DNA of 64,000 nucleotides from Planctomycetaceae bacterium. Lineage in GTDB: Bacteria > Planctomycetota > UBA1135 > GCA-002686595. Below are positions 51,147-60,126 of the stretch, piece after piece. The translations under genes were made by a program, and so were the position numbers. The stretch's first letter is position 1, and each line of letters begins with the position of its first letter. The stretch spans positions 62,001 to 126,000 of the forward strand of contig WGMC01000036.1 of assembly GCA_016125265.1 (NCBI GenBank). The letters are read 5' to 3'. The notes beneath the pieces are model-generated. The model was given only the letters and a program-made list of their open reading frames with translations. It had not been told where the DNA came from and did not search any database.

Positions 51147-52357
51147 TGAGCCCCCCCCGTCCGATCCGCGATCCGGCCGAATCGAGTGGCCTGCGCCAAC
51201 TGACCCTCGGAACGTGGTTCGAGGACTTCGCCGCGCCCGGCGCCGAGGAATCGCTGCGCCACGCCGGGCGCCTGTTCGCGGTGGTGTTGTGCCTGATGGG
51301 GCTGGGTTTCCTGCTCCAGGTCAGCCACGGCTCGACGACCCTCTCGCCGGAGGCCTTCCGGTCGGAGCTCGTGGTCGAGATCGGCGTGCGCGCCGTGGGC
51401 CTCGGCGTGTTGTTCGTGGCCTGGTGGCTCGGCCCCGATCGCCTGCGGCCGTTCCTGGCGCCGCTGCTCGTCGGCGCGCTGCTCTTGCTGCTGCTCGTGT
51501 GGATGCCGGGTGTGGGCCGTTCGGTGAACGGCGCGAGCCGCTGGATCCACGTGGGGCTCTCGGTGCAGCCGTCCGAACTCGCCCGCATCGCGCTGGTGCT
51601 CTGGATCGCGGACCGCTGCGTGCGCGCGGGTCCGAAGTTGTCGAGCTTCACGCGCGGTGTGCTGCCGATCCTCGGCGTGTCGGTGGGCTTCTTCTTATGC
51701 GTGGTACTGCAGCCCGATCTCGGCGCGGCGGTCTTGCTCCTCGTCGGTGCACTCGCCACCATGTGGATCGGCGGAGTGGCGTTCAGTTCGGTGGGTCTCC
51801 CGCTGGTGCTGGGCGTCGGCACTGCGGTCGCCCTGGCCGCGCGTTTCTTGCCCTACGTGAAGAGCCGCCTCGACATGTGGATGGGCGAGGCGCACAACGA
51901 ACAGGTCTCCGACAGCATCGCTGCGCTCGCGAACTCGGGTGACCTCGGCCTGGGTTTCGCGGGCGGCGAACTGCGCAATCGCGGCTTCAACTACATGGAC
52001 TCGGACTTCGTATTTGCCCTGGTGGGGGAGGAATTCGGCCTGGCCGGCATGCTCCTCGTCCTGGGCCTCTACGCCGCGTTCCTGTGGCACGCCCTGCGGC
52101 TCGTCCTGGCACTGCCCCAGCGCTTCGGCGCGGTGGCGGCCTTCGGTCTTTGTGTGACGGTGGCCTTCCAGGCCCTGGTGCACGTGCAAGTCGCCTCCGG
52201 CATGGCCCCTCCCAAGGGCATGACACTGCCCTTCCTCTCCGCCGGCGGAACCTCCTTCGTCGTCTCCTCCCTCGCCATCGGTCTCGCCCTCGGGGCGGCG
52301 CGGATCGCTGGCCAATCGAGCTCTGAACCATGCAGCCGATCGAACGCTACGGGCTGA
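51146..52357 (+). CDS. ftsW: FtsW/RodA-family glycosyltransferase
   Basis: SEDS-family membrane protein that polymerises lipid II. 403 residues, about ten TM helices. SEDS blocks include NGASRWIHVGLSVQPSELAR, QPDLGAAVLL, GFAGGELRNRGFNYMDSDFV with VGEEFGL, and LPFLSAGGTS near the end. Position after mraY favours FtsW over RodA. The last 28 bases overlap the next gene. The typical FtsI partner is four genes upstream. Confidence 0.93.
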   Translation: MSPPRPIRDPAESSGLRQLTLGTWFEDFAAPGAEESLRHAGRLFAVVLCLMGLGFLLQVSHGSTTLSPEAFRSELVVEIGVRAVGLGVLFVAWWLGPDRLRPFLAPLLVGALLLLLLVWMPGVGRSVNGASRWIHVGLSVQPSELARIALVLWIADRCVRAGPKLSSFTRGVLPILGVSVGFFLCVVLQPDLGAAVLLLVGALATMWIGGVAFSSVGLPLVLGVGTAVALAARFLPYVKSRLDMWMGEAHNEQVSDSIAALANSGDLGLGFAGGELRNRGFNYMDSDFVFALVGEEFGLAGMLLVLGLYAAFLWHALRLVLALPQRFGAVAAFGLCVTVAFQALVHVQVASGMAPPKGMTLPFLSAGGTSFVVSSLAIGLALGAARIAGQSSSEPCSRSNATG

Positions 52358-53592
52358 TCGCCCTGCTCTTCCTCGTCGTCACCGTCGTCGCCGTGGTCCT
52401 TTGGGATCGGGGGGAACGACGGGCCGACGGGGCCCTCGTGGCCGCAGCCGGTGCGGAGGCCGCGAACCGCGCCCAGGCGGGCGAGCGCACCGACGCCCGC
52501 GCCGCGCGCGCCCAGCCCCGCAGCACGGTGGCGCAGCCGCCCGTCACGAAGCAGGCCCACGCGCAGAACGCGGGCGCGAACGCACCCCGCGGCGGCGCCG
52601 GCCTCGCCGCGCTGCCGACCGAAAACCTGCCCGCGCCTGGGCTCGACGCACAGCCCGAGGGTGGTGCCCTCACCGCGCGCAACACCGCCGGCCCGAATGC
52701 CGCCGGTCGTGCTAGCGAACTGCAGGCGCAGCGCGCCGCGCTCGACTGGATCCTCGCCATGTCCGACCCCGCGGAACAGGACCGCACGCTGGCGGAGCTC
52801 CAGTCCCGCTTGCCCGAGAACGCCGCCGCCCTCGCCGAGGCCGTGCGAGCCCACCGCGCGCTCGCGGCCGGCGACGCCTCTTCGAACGTGTCGACTCGCA
52901 GCAGCGCCGTCGTCGCGGCGGACACCAACTCGCCGTCGCCGCTCCTCGAAGTGGAGGACCCGCGCCAGCGACGGCCCCAGGACCCCGCGAACCGCGCCGC
53001 CCCGGGCATGGGCCTCGCGCCGATGGAAGTGGGCGCCGCGAACGTCGCCAAGGTCGAGGGCAGCACCTACACCGTGCAGCGCGGCGACACCCTGAGCGAG
53101 ATCAGCCAGCGCATCCTCGGCACTTCGAAGCGCATCGACGACATCGTCGCGCTCAACCCGGGCCTCAACCCCAACAACGTGCCCGCGGGCCGTGTGCTGC
53201 GCATGCCGGCGCCCCAGTCGACCGCCGCGCCGACCGCGGCCGTGGCGCGGAATGCGCCCGCCGCCTCCCCCTCGAGCGGCACCGCGACCCAAACCCCCGG
53301 GACGTACGTGGTCCAATCGGGCGACAGCCTGTTCCGCATCGCCGCGAAGCACCTTGGGGACGGCAAGCGCCACGGCGAAATCGCCGCCCTCAACCCGAAG
53401 CTGGACCCGAACCGCCTGCAGCCCGGCCAACGCCTCGTGATGCCCGCCGTCGCGCGTGCCGCCGTCGCGGCGACGGCTCCCGCACCGGCTTCCGCGCCCA
53501 AACCCGCGACGGCCGCCCAGCCCAAACCGTCCAGCGCCGTCGCCAGCGCCCAGAAACCCGCCCCGGTCTCCCGCTCCAGCAGCGTGCAGTGA
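52330..53592 (+). CDS. Membrane-anchored protein with two LysM domains
   Basis: Predicted peptidoglycan-binding protein of 420 residues. One N-terminal TM helix (YGLIALLFLVVTVVAVVLW) anchors a long disordered Ala/Arg-rich linker, a short helical part near residues 130-185, and two LysM domains (about 246-294, opening YTVQRGDTLSEISQRIL; about 325-373, opening YVVQSGDSLFRIAAKHL). The tail is Ala/Pro-rich. No catalytic domain is seen. Its start lies inside the ftsW end, so it is translated with the cluster; a wall-tethering role at the division site is inferred. Confidence 0.88.
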   Translation: MQPIERYGLIALLFLVVTVVAVVLWDRGERRADGALVAAAGAEAANRAQAGERTDARAARAQPRSTVAQPPVTKQAHAQNAGANAPRGGAGLAALPTENLPAPGLDAQPEGGALTARNTAGPNAAGRASELQAQRAALDWILAMSDPAEQDRTLAELQSRLPENAAALAEAVRAHRALAAGDASSNVSTRSSAVVAADTNSPSPLLEVEDPRQRRPQDPANRAAPGMGLAPMEVGAANVAKVEGSTYTVQRGDTLSEISQRILGTSKRIDDIVALNPGLNPNNVPAGRVLRMPAPQSTAAPTAAVARNAPAASPSSGTATQTPGTYVVQSGDSLFRIAAKHLGDGKRHGEIAALNPKLDPNRLQPGQRLVMPAVARAAVAATAPAPASAPKPATAAQPKPSSAVASAQKPAPVSRSSSVQ

Positions 53593-53606
53593 AGGGAGTC
53601 AGCCCC

Positions 53607-53969
53607 ATGAGCAAGTCCGTCAGCTACCTCCTGTTTGCCGCCTGCTTGGCGATCTGCACCCTTTCGTCCGGCTCCGCGTGGCGCACCCTCAGCGGCGCCT
53701 GGCAGGGGCCCTGGAGTTTGACCGCGCCGATGGCGCTCTCCGTCGCCGCCGCGAACGTGGAGGCGGATCCCAGTGCGGCGATTCCCGTGCCGCTGCACGT
53801 CGCGGCACGCGAGAGCCTTGCCACCGCGACGGTTGTCGCCTCGCGCGAGGCTACCGTCCCCGCGGCGACGGCGGAGCCGCGCGCGCCGGCGGTGCTCTCC
53901 GCCGCAGTCGTGCCGTCGGGCGCGGACGTGCGTGCCTCCGGCGCGCGACTCGCCCTGACCTTCGAGTGA
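53607..53969 (+). CDS. Small exported protein of unknown function
   Basis: 120 residues. The ATG follows a good Shine-Dalgarno (AAGGGAG). The signal peptide is MSKSVSYLLFAACLAICTLS, probably cleaved after SSGSA; the rest is Ala/Val/Pro/Ser-rich, likely disordered. No family recognised. It lies in the cell-wall cluster between the LysM gene and murG, in step with the neighbours. Confidence 0.6.
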   Translation: MSKSVSYLLFAACLAICTLSSGSAWRTLSGAWQGPWSLTAPMALSVAAANVEADPSAAIPVPLHVAARESLATATVVASREATVPAATAEPRAPAVLSAAVVPSGADVRASGARLALTFE

Positions 53970-54100
53970 GCCCAGCCTGCTGGTGAGCCCTGCCGGTGGG
54001 TGAGCCGTCTCCGCCCGGCGTGTGTCGGAGCGGCACCCGGACCCGGCGAGAAACTCCCCAAGATTGCGCATTCCGCGCCATTTCTGACAGGATCGCGCCG

Positions 54101-55336
54101 ATGGATCACGGTCCGGGACAACCGAGGGAGCTGGGCAGCGGGCGCACACGCGGCGCCGCGGTCGGCGCACCCCTGCGTTTGGCGCTGGCCGGCGGCGGCA
54201 CCGGTGGGCACGTCGTGCCCGGATTGGCGGTGCTCGAGCACCTCACCGCCTCCGGAATCCTCGACCACGCACTGTGGATCGGCTCCGGTCGCTCGGCGGA
54301 ACGGCGCGCGTTGGAGGGCCTCGAAGCCGCGGCCGGACCTGCGTCGGTCGAGCGTGTCGTGTTGCCGCTCGAACGTGCGAATGGGGGTGCTCCGTCCCGC
54401 ATCGGAACGCTGGCGCGATTGCCGCGGGCCGTGGCGCTGGCGCGTCGGGCCCTCGTCCAAAGTGGCAGCGAAGTGCTGCTCGGTCTGGGCGGTTTTGCGA
54501 GTGTGTCCGCGGTGCTGGCGGCGCGCTCCCTCGGTTTGCCCGTGGTGCTGCTCGAAGTGAACGCGGCGCCCGGTTTGGCGACGCGGCTCCTCGGGCCCCT
54601 GGTGCAGCGGGTGTTGCACTCCGCCGCGCCGTCGTTGCCGCGTGGCCGCGAGTCCCGCCGCCACCGGGTCGTCGGCCCGACCCTTGGGCCGCGCTACGCG
54701 GCTCCGATGCCGAGCGAGCCGGAGCGTGCCGCCCGGCGCGCCCAACTCGGCTTCGAACCGACGCGGCCGCTGTTGGCCGTGCTCGGCGGAAGCCAGGGCG
54801 CGGGTGCGTTCAACCGCTTCGTGGGTGCGCACGTGGATCGTTTGGTGTCGAGCGGAATCTCGGTGCTGCACCAGGTGGGTCCGGGCAGGCTCGCTGAATC
54901 TGCGGGCGGGCGACCGCACTACAAGGCGCTCGAGTATGTGTCGCCGGTGCTGCCGGCGCTCGATGGGGCGACCGTGGTCCTCGTGCGCGCGGGTGCGTCC
55001 ACCCTGGCCGAAGTGGTCGCGCGCCGCACCGCCGCGATTGTCGTGCCGTACCCCCATGCTGCCGGCGATCACCAGCGCCACAACGCGCTGCAACTGGGCG
55101 ACGGAGTTTGGCTCGTGCCCGAAAGTGGACTCGACGGGGCCCTCGTGGAGCGCATCCTGCAGCTCGCGGGCCCCGGCGGCGCACAAGAGCGCAAGCGCAT
55201 GGCTGAAACGCTGGCGACCCGCCCCCAGCCGCGCGGCGCCTCCCAGGTGATCGAAGAACTGCTTGACGCCCGCGCCAAGAGCCGGGCACCGTCATGGAAC
55301 CCCGCGCCGAAACTGGCCGGCGGACACGGACGATGA
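54101..55336 (+). CDS. murG: UDP-GlcNAc transferase MurG
   Basis: Adds GlcNAc to lipid I to give lipid II at the inner membrane face. 411 residues. The ATG 131 bases after the small gene gives a 25-residue leader before the GGGTGGH loop (31-37). GLGGFASVSAVLAARSLG, LLEVNAAPGLATRLLG, LAVLGGSQGAGAFN and VVPYPHAAGDHQRHNAL are MurG blocks; LAEVVARRTAAI holds the donor-binding glutamate region. Overlaps murC by four bases (ATGA). Confidence 0.94.
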   Translation: MDHGPGQPRELGSGRTRGAAVGAPLRLALAGGGTGGHVVPGLAVLEHLTASGILDHALWIGSGRSAERRALEGLEAAAGPASVERVVLPLERANGGAPSRIGTLARLPRAVALARRALVQSGSEVLLGLGGFASVSAVLAARSLGLPVVLLEVNAAPGLATRLLGPLVQRVLHSAAPSLPRGRESRRHRVVGPTLGPRYAAPMPSEPERAARRAQLGFEPTRPLLAVLGGSQGAGAFNRFVGAHVDRLVSSGISVLHQVGPGRLAESAGGRPHYKALEYVSPVLPALDGATVVLVRAGASTLAEVVARRTAAIVVPYPHAAGDHQRHNALQLGDGVWLVPESGLDGALVERILQLAGPGGAQERKRMAETLATRPQPRGASQVIEELLDARAKSRAPSWNPAPKLAGGHGR

Positions 55337-56943
55337 ACGCCCCCTCGAATCCGCGCGACGGAACGGTCGCGGCCGGTGTGTGCGAACCGGGCGCGGGTGC
55401 ACTGCTCGCTGGCCCCGCCACCTCCGGTGACGTTCCCCTCGGCGCCGCGTTGCCCGCCGGGCTTCCGCGGCGTGTGCACCTGCTCGGCATCGGCGGAGCG
55501 GGAGTTTCCGGCGCGGCGCGGCTGCTCGCGGCGCGCGGGCACCGGCTTTCCGGTCACGACCTCTCCCCATCCCCGTTGGCGCAAGGGCTCGCCGAACTGG
55601 GTGTGGCGTTGCAGTTCGGCGCGTCCCAGGCGGAGGCTTTGCCGGCCGATGCGGAGTTGGTGGTGCGCTCCGCGGCGGTGCCGCTCGACGATCCGCAGGT
55701 CGTCACCGCCCTGGCGCGCGGTGTGACCGTGCTCAAGTACGCGGAATTGCTGGGCCGCCTGGCGCCCGCGGGCCGCACGCTGGCGGTGGCGGGCACCCAC
55801 GGCAAGACCACGACGAGTTGGATGCTGTACCGCGCCCTGGCCGCGCTCGCGAGCCGCGGCGAAGAGGTTCCGCTCTACGACGAACGCGCGCGTCGCGGGT
55901 TGCGCGCCGGGGCCCTCGTGGGTGGCTTGGAGCGCGAACTCGGCACCAACGCCGTGCCGCCGGGCATCGACGGTTGGTTTGCGCTCGAAGCCTGCGAATA
56001 CGACCGCAGTTTCCTCTCCCTGTCGCCGTTTGCCGCCGCGATCACCAACGTCGACGCGGACCACCTCGATTGTTTTGGCGATTTGGCCGGTGTCGAGCGC
56101 GCCTTTGCGGAGTTCGCGGCGCGCATCGATCCCGCCGGGCTCCTGGTGCTCGGCCGCGACGTGCCCGCGATGGTCGAAGCCAACGCGCGCTGCCGTGTGT
56201 GGCGCGTGGGCCGTGAACTGCTCGTGGACGACCAGGGGCTCGTGAGTGGCCGCGCGGTGTTCTCGCTGGTTGGGCCGCCTGGCTTGAACGTGGCGCCCGG
56301 CAGCCCCGGTTGGCGTGTGGAGCGGGTCGAACTCTCCGTGCCCGGCCGATTCAACGGCGACAACGCCGCCGTGGCCCTGGGTTTGGCTCTTGGCGCCGCC
56401 GGCGACGGCAGTTCGGGCGAGGCGATGGCCGCCGCCCAGGCCGTTTCGCGCTATCCCGGCGCCGCGCGGCGTTTCGAACCGTGGGGCGAGGTGCACGGCG
56501 TGCGCCTCGTGCACGACTACGCACACCACCCGACGGAGGTGCGCGCGACGCTCGAGGCCGCGCGGGCGACCGCCCCCGGCTCGCCGCTCGCCGTGCTCTT
56601 CCAACCGCACCAGGGCAGCCGCACGGCGCGTTTCCTCGAGGAGTTCGCTGCGGCGCTGTCGCTCGCGGACCAGGTCGTCGTGGCGGACGTCTACGGCGCG
56701 CGCCGCGCGGCCGCCGGCGAGCTTCTGGCGGGCGCGCCCGAGTTGGTGGCCGCGCTCGAACGCCTCGGAACCCGCGCCGTCCACGGCGGCAACTTGCAAA
56801 CCGCCGCGCGCCGCTTTGCGGAAGTCGTGCCCGTGGGCGCCCTCGCCCTCGTCATCGGGGCTGGCGACATCGATCGAATCCAGGAGCAACTCTGTGACCA
56901 CTTGGCCCTGCGCAGCCGTCCCGAAGGCGCCTCTCGCCGCTAG
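55333..56943 (+). CDS. murC: UDP-N-acetylmuramate--L-alanine ligase MurC
   Basis: First amino-acid ligase of the pathway. 536 residues. After a leader of about 45 residues comes the N-domain GIGGAGVSGAARLLAARGH; the ATP loop is GTHGKTTTSW with K158, and EACEYDRSFLSLSP, NVDADHLDCFG and DYAHHPTEVRATLEAAR follow. Murein ligase order here is MurE, MurF, then MurC, with no MurD in the window. The murB start lies 50 bases inside its 3' end. Confidence 0.94.
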   Translation: MNAPSNPRDGTVAAGVCEPGAGALLAGPATSGDVPLGAALPAGLPRRVHLLGIGGAGVSGAARLLAARGHRLSGHDLSPSPLAQGLAELGVALQFGASQAEALPADAELVVRSAAVPLDDPQVVTALARGVTVLKYAELLGRLAPAGRTLAVAGTHGKTTTSWMLYRALAALASRGEEVPLYDERARRGLRAGALVGGLERELGTNAVPPGIDGWFALEACEYDRSFLSLSPFAAAITNVDADHLDCFGDLAGVERAFAEFAARIDPAGLLVLGRDVPAMVEANARCRVWRVGRELLVDDQGLVSGRAVFSLVGPPGLNVAPGSPGWRVERVELSVPGRFNGDNAAVALGLALGAAGDGSSGEAMAAAQAVSRYPGAARRFEPWGEVHGVRLVHDYAHHPTEVRATLEAARATAPGSPLAVLFQPHQGSRTARFLEEFAAALSLADQVVVADVYGARRAAAGELLAGAPELVAALERLGTRAVHGGNLQTAARRFAEVVPVGALALVIGAGDIDRIQEQLCDHLALRSRPEGASRR

Positions 56944-57871
56944 GACCACGCTGCGGGTGGGGGGCACGGCCGAGTGGCTGCTCGAACCCGCGTCGTCCTC
57001 CGAACTGGCCGCCGCGGTGCAGGCGGTGCGCGAGCGCGGCATGGACCTTTGGTTGCTCGGTGGCGGCGCGAACCTCGTGATCGCCGATGGCGAGTTGCCC
57101 GGAGCCGTGATCGCCACCGATCGCCTGAAACGCGTGTGGCGCTGGCACGGGGAGGGCGATCCTTTCGCCGTGGAGATCCCGCCCGAGCACTTCCCCGAAC
57201 GCGAAATCGGCGCGTCCGCCTGGCTCGTGGCGTGGGCCGGTGAATCGATGCCGGGCCTCGTCAACCGCTCCAAAGCCTTGGGTTGGACGGGCATCGAGGG
57301 CCTCGCCGGTGTGCCCGGCAGCCTGGGCGGCGGTGTCGCCATGAACGCCGGCGGGAGTTGGGGCGAGCTGTGGGACAACGTGGAGCGTGTGCGCATCCTC
57401 GAACCCGATGGCACGATCCAAGACCACGGCCGCGAATTCTTCACACCCAGCTACCGCAACGCGCACCTCGGCCCGCGCATCGTGCTGGGTGCTGTGCTGC
57501 GCCTCGAGCAGTCGCACAAGATCGCGGTCGAAAACAAGGTGCGCGAGTACCTCGAACACAAACGCCGTGTGCAACCCGTGACCGAATGGTCCGCCGGCTG
57601 CATCTTCAAGAACCCGCCGAAGGAGCAAACCGGCGGCAAGGGCGCCGGCCAATTGATCGACGAGGCGGGCCTGAAGGGTCGCTCGATCGGCGACGCTCAA
57701 ATCAGCCCCCTGCACGGCAACTTCCTCGTGAACCGCGGCAACGCCACCGGCGAAGACGTGATGTCCCTGATCGATGAAGTGACCGCGCGCGTGGCCGACC
57801 GCACCGGCATCCACCTGGAGCGCGAAGTCAAACTCTGGCCCGCTGGCGGCCCCCTACAGGCGGGCTCCTGA
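56894..57871 (+). CDS. murB: UDP-N-acetylenolpyruvoylglucosamine reductase MurB
   Basis: FAD enzyme that makes UDP-MurNAc. 325 residues from a GTG inside murC. Blocks seen: NTLR-like TTLRVGGTAEWLLEP, LGGGANLVIADG, GIEGLAGVPGSLGGGVAMNAG, SYRNAHLG and the end AGQLIDEAGLKGRSIGDAQIS. At the proton-donor position the sequence is SAGCIFKNP, with Cys236 where E. coli MurB has Ser229. Last recognisable gene of the dcw cluster; no ftsQ, ftsA or ftsZ follows. Confidence 0.94.
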   Translation: MTTWPCAAVPKAPLAARTTLRVGGTAEWLLEPASSSELAAAVQAVRERGMDLWLLGGGANLVIADGELPGAVIATDRLKRVWRWHGEGDPFAVEIPPEHFPEREIGASAWLVAWAGESMPGLVNRSKALGWTGIEGLAGVPGSLGGGVAMNAGGSWGELWDNVERVRILEPDGTIQDHGREFFTPSYRNAHLGPRIVLGAVLRLEQSHKIAVENKVREYLEHKRRVQPVTEWSAGCIFKNPPKEQTGGKGAGQLIDEAGLKGRSIGDAQISPLHGNFLVNRGNATGEDVMSLIDEVTARVADRTGIHLEREVKLWPAGGPLQAGS

Positions 57872-58166
57872 CCCCCTTCCCGAGCCCCTTTCCCACCGCC
57901 GGGCAGGAAGTGGGGCGAATGGGGGAGCCCGCCCTCAGGGAATCCCGAGTTCGGTCGACAACCTGAACTGGCGGCCGGGGCTTTCCCGGCGAGTCGAGCC
58001 CTCCCCACCCTCCCCCTGTCCCCGGATCGTCCCCCAACGATCCTCTCGACTGGCCCTTCGGGAAGCTCCCGGCCGCCCCCTTCACCCCCCGGCCCGTTGC
58101 ACGGGCGATGTGGGCGCAGCGCGCTGCTCGCGCTAGTCTCGCCGCCGTGATGCGAGGGAAGGCGCG
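57872..58166. other. 295-bp intergenic region after dcw cluster
   Basis: No gene or strong hairpin found. Long C-runs and CCGGGG/CCCCGG blocks could form weak GC structures. It marks the end of the cluster where ftsQAZ would lie in many bacteria. Confidence 0.4.
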
Positions 58167-59987
58167 GTGAGGCGGACAGTTTGGGGGCGTCTGTTCGCAG
58201 CTTTGCTAGTGCTCGTTGCGCTGCTGCTGTTGCTCGCGCGCCTCGACCGTGTGGCGGTGGAGCCGGCCGCGATGGCACCAGCGGCGCTGGATGCACGTGT
58301 CCCGCTCTCAGAACCCCTCGTGGCCGAGCGGCTGGCCGGACCATCCGAGATCGATGCGGAGTCGGGTGGGGGAGACACACGCGCAAGCGTGGAGGCGACT
58401 CTCCGGGTGCGCGCTGAGTTCGTGGGCGGCTCCGCCGCGGAGCGCGCGCGCGTGGAGGTCTGGGTGCAGGAGATGCCACAGCCCGACGACGCGCCCCCCG
58501 CGGATGGACTCAGCGATGCGGAACGGGCGGCCCTGGGAGTGCCCTTGGAGCCGAGGCCGAAGGAGGACAGCGTGACCAAGTGGGTCCCGCTCCGCCGCGC
58601 GGAACTCGGCGACAACTTCTCGGTGCACGTGGGCAACCAGTCGGAGCTAGGCGAGCCGCCGTTGGTGATCCAGGCATACCTCAAGGATGGGGGGTTCCGC
58701 GCGGTCAGCGGCCTTGTGCATCTGGGTTCCTGGCCAAGTGACCCGCAGCCGCTTCGCTGCGAGTTCTCGAGCGGAGTTCGGGTGAGGGCATTGCATCCCG
58801 AAGGCGGCTCAGGTCCCGTGGAGATCCTCGCGTTCCCTGTGGGCCACCTGCCCACGGCCCACGAAATCGAGGCGGCACGGGCTGGTGAGCAGGGTCTGCT
58901 CCTGCACCGCGTAACTTCCGTAGGGGAGTGGACCGAGCTGCCCCTGCCCACCGGCACTTCGTGGCGTTTGGTCGCCGGACGTACAGGACTGCTGGCGTTC
59001 GATGCGGACGCTGTGTTGGTGGCGGCGCCGGGTGCGAACCGCGAACTTCCGTTGCAGCCAGTCCATGCCGCGTCGTACGTCCTCGTCGACGAACAGGGCA
59101 CGCGGATTCGACTGGGTCACGCGGGGGATGGCGCTGCCGTTGGTGAGGTGCGACTCGGGCACCTGGGTGGCGAGGTGCCCTTATCTCTCGGGCTCTTGGC
59201 CGGATTGCGGCGGGACCTCGCTCAACCCAAGGCTCGGGAACGTTCGACCGTGGTGGCCAGGAACATCTACGTCGGGGCATCGGGACCCAAGTGGAGCGTG
59301 GCGGCGAAGCTGATGGGGTACGAACAGGAGGTTTTTTCCGTGCCCTTCGTTTCCCCGCACCTCTGCGGGCCAACCGAACTCACTCTGCGCCCGCTCGAGG
59401 GACCGCTCGGTGAAGTTCGCCTCGCGGTCCACGGCAGCGACGCACTGCGACGGGTGTCGGAACCCATGGCGCTTTGGATGGTCCGCGCGGACGGAACGGA
59501 GCGCATCGGTCCCATTCCGTTGCCCTGGCCGTGGCAGGGGGAACTGGCGATGCCGTGGGCAGAGAGCGGCGCTTTCTTGCCTGAGTTGCACTGGCGCGGT
59601 TTGCGTACGGCGCCGGGCCGCGCCGTCGAGTTCATGCCCGGTCGCTCGGCCGCCGTCGAGTTCGACCTGCGCGAGTCGGTGGCAACACTCGAGCTTGTGC
59701 TCCCACCTGAGTTTCTGCGCATCGGGCAGACCGTGGTGCTGGAACTCCAGCCCCTCGGCACAACGTCTGGAGGCAGCGAGTTCCTCGCGGCCTACGCGGT
59801 ACCCGGGGAGAGTCCGGTCCTCGGCCCCTTCGCGCCCGGGGAGTACGAGGCAAGGCTCTTTGAGCCAGTGGGGCTGGTCCCGACGGACATGCGGCCGGCT
59901 CCCGCGCCACCCTTCGCGCCAGGGGAACCGCCGTCCTGGCGCTTCCATGCGACGGGCGGCGCGCACCTCGTGTTTGCGCTGCATTGA
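58167..59987 (+). CDS. Large membrane-anchored or exported protein of unknown function
   Basis: 606 residues, no family recognised. The GTG start gives a short basic N-terminus and one hydrophobic helix (GRLFAALLVLVALLLLLARL), then a beta-rich, extracytoplasmic region without Cys clusters or catalytic signature. Segments such as SGVRVRALHPEGGSGPVEIL, and others with alternating hydrophobic residues, fit repeated Ig-like or carboxypeptidase-regulatory-like sandwiches, but that is only a guess. Codon choice looks less extreme in GC than its neighbours (TTA and ATA-like codons appear). A weak hairpin (60011-60027) follows. Confidence 0.6.
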   Translation: MRRTVWGRLFAALLVLVALLLLLARLDRVAVEPAAMAPAALDARVPLSEPLVAERLAGPSEIDAESGGGDTRASVEATLRVRAEFVGGSAAERARVEVWVQEMPQPDDAPPADGLSDAERAALGVPLEPRPKEDSVTKWVPLRRAELGDNFSVHVGNQSELGEPPLVIQAYLKDGGFRAVSGLVHLGSWPSDPQPLRCEFSSGVRVRALHPEGGSGPVEILAFPVGHLPTAHEIEAARAGEQGLLLHRVTSVGEWTELPLPTGTSWRLVAGRTGLLAFDADAVLVAAPGANRELPLQPVHAASYVLVDEQGTRIRLGHAGDGAAVGEVRLGHLGGEVPLSLGLLAGLRRDLAQPKARERSTVVARNIYVGASGPKWSVAAKLMGYEQEVFSVPFVSPHLCGPTELTLRPLEGPLGEVRLAVHGSDALRRVSEPMALWMVRADGTERIGPIPLPWPWQGELAMPWAESGAFLPELHWRGLRTAPGRAVEFMPGRSAAVEFDLRESVATLELVLPPEFLRIGQTVVLELQPLGTTSGGSEFLAAYAVPGESPVLGPFAPGEYEARLFEPVGLVPTDMRPAPAPPFAPGEPPSWRFHATGGAHLVFALH

Positions 59988-60126
59988 GCGAGGGCCGACC
60001 CTCCTTGGACGGGCGCGCGGGGCGCCCTATGCTTGGGGCCATTCCCCTGTCCCCACGGGGCGGGATGGGGGGGCGGGGTGTCCCAGGTGGGGGCGCTCGC
60101 TGAAGCTCGTCCCGCGGGGTTTTTCC

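Noticed and set aside
59988-60126. T-box or other leader control upstream of thrS
   Set aside because: No T-box core or specifier structure is seen; the CCCGCGGGG-TTTTT stretch is too short to be a convincing attenuator and the phylum is not known for T-boxes.
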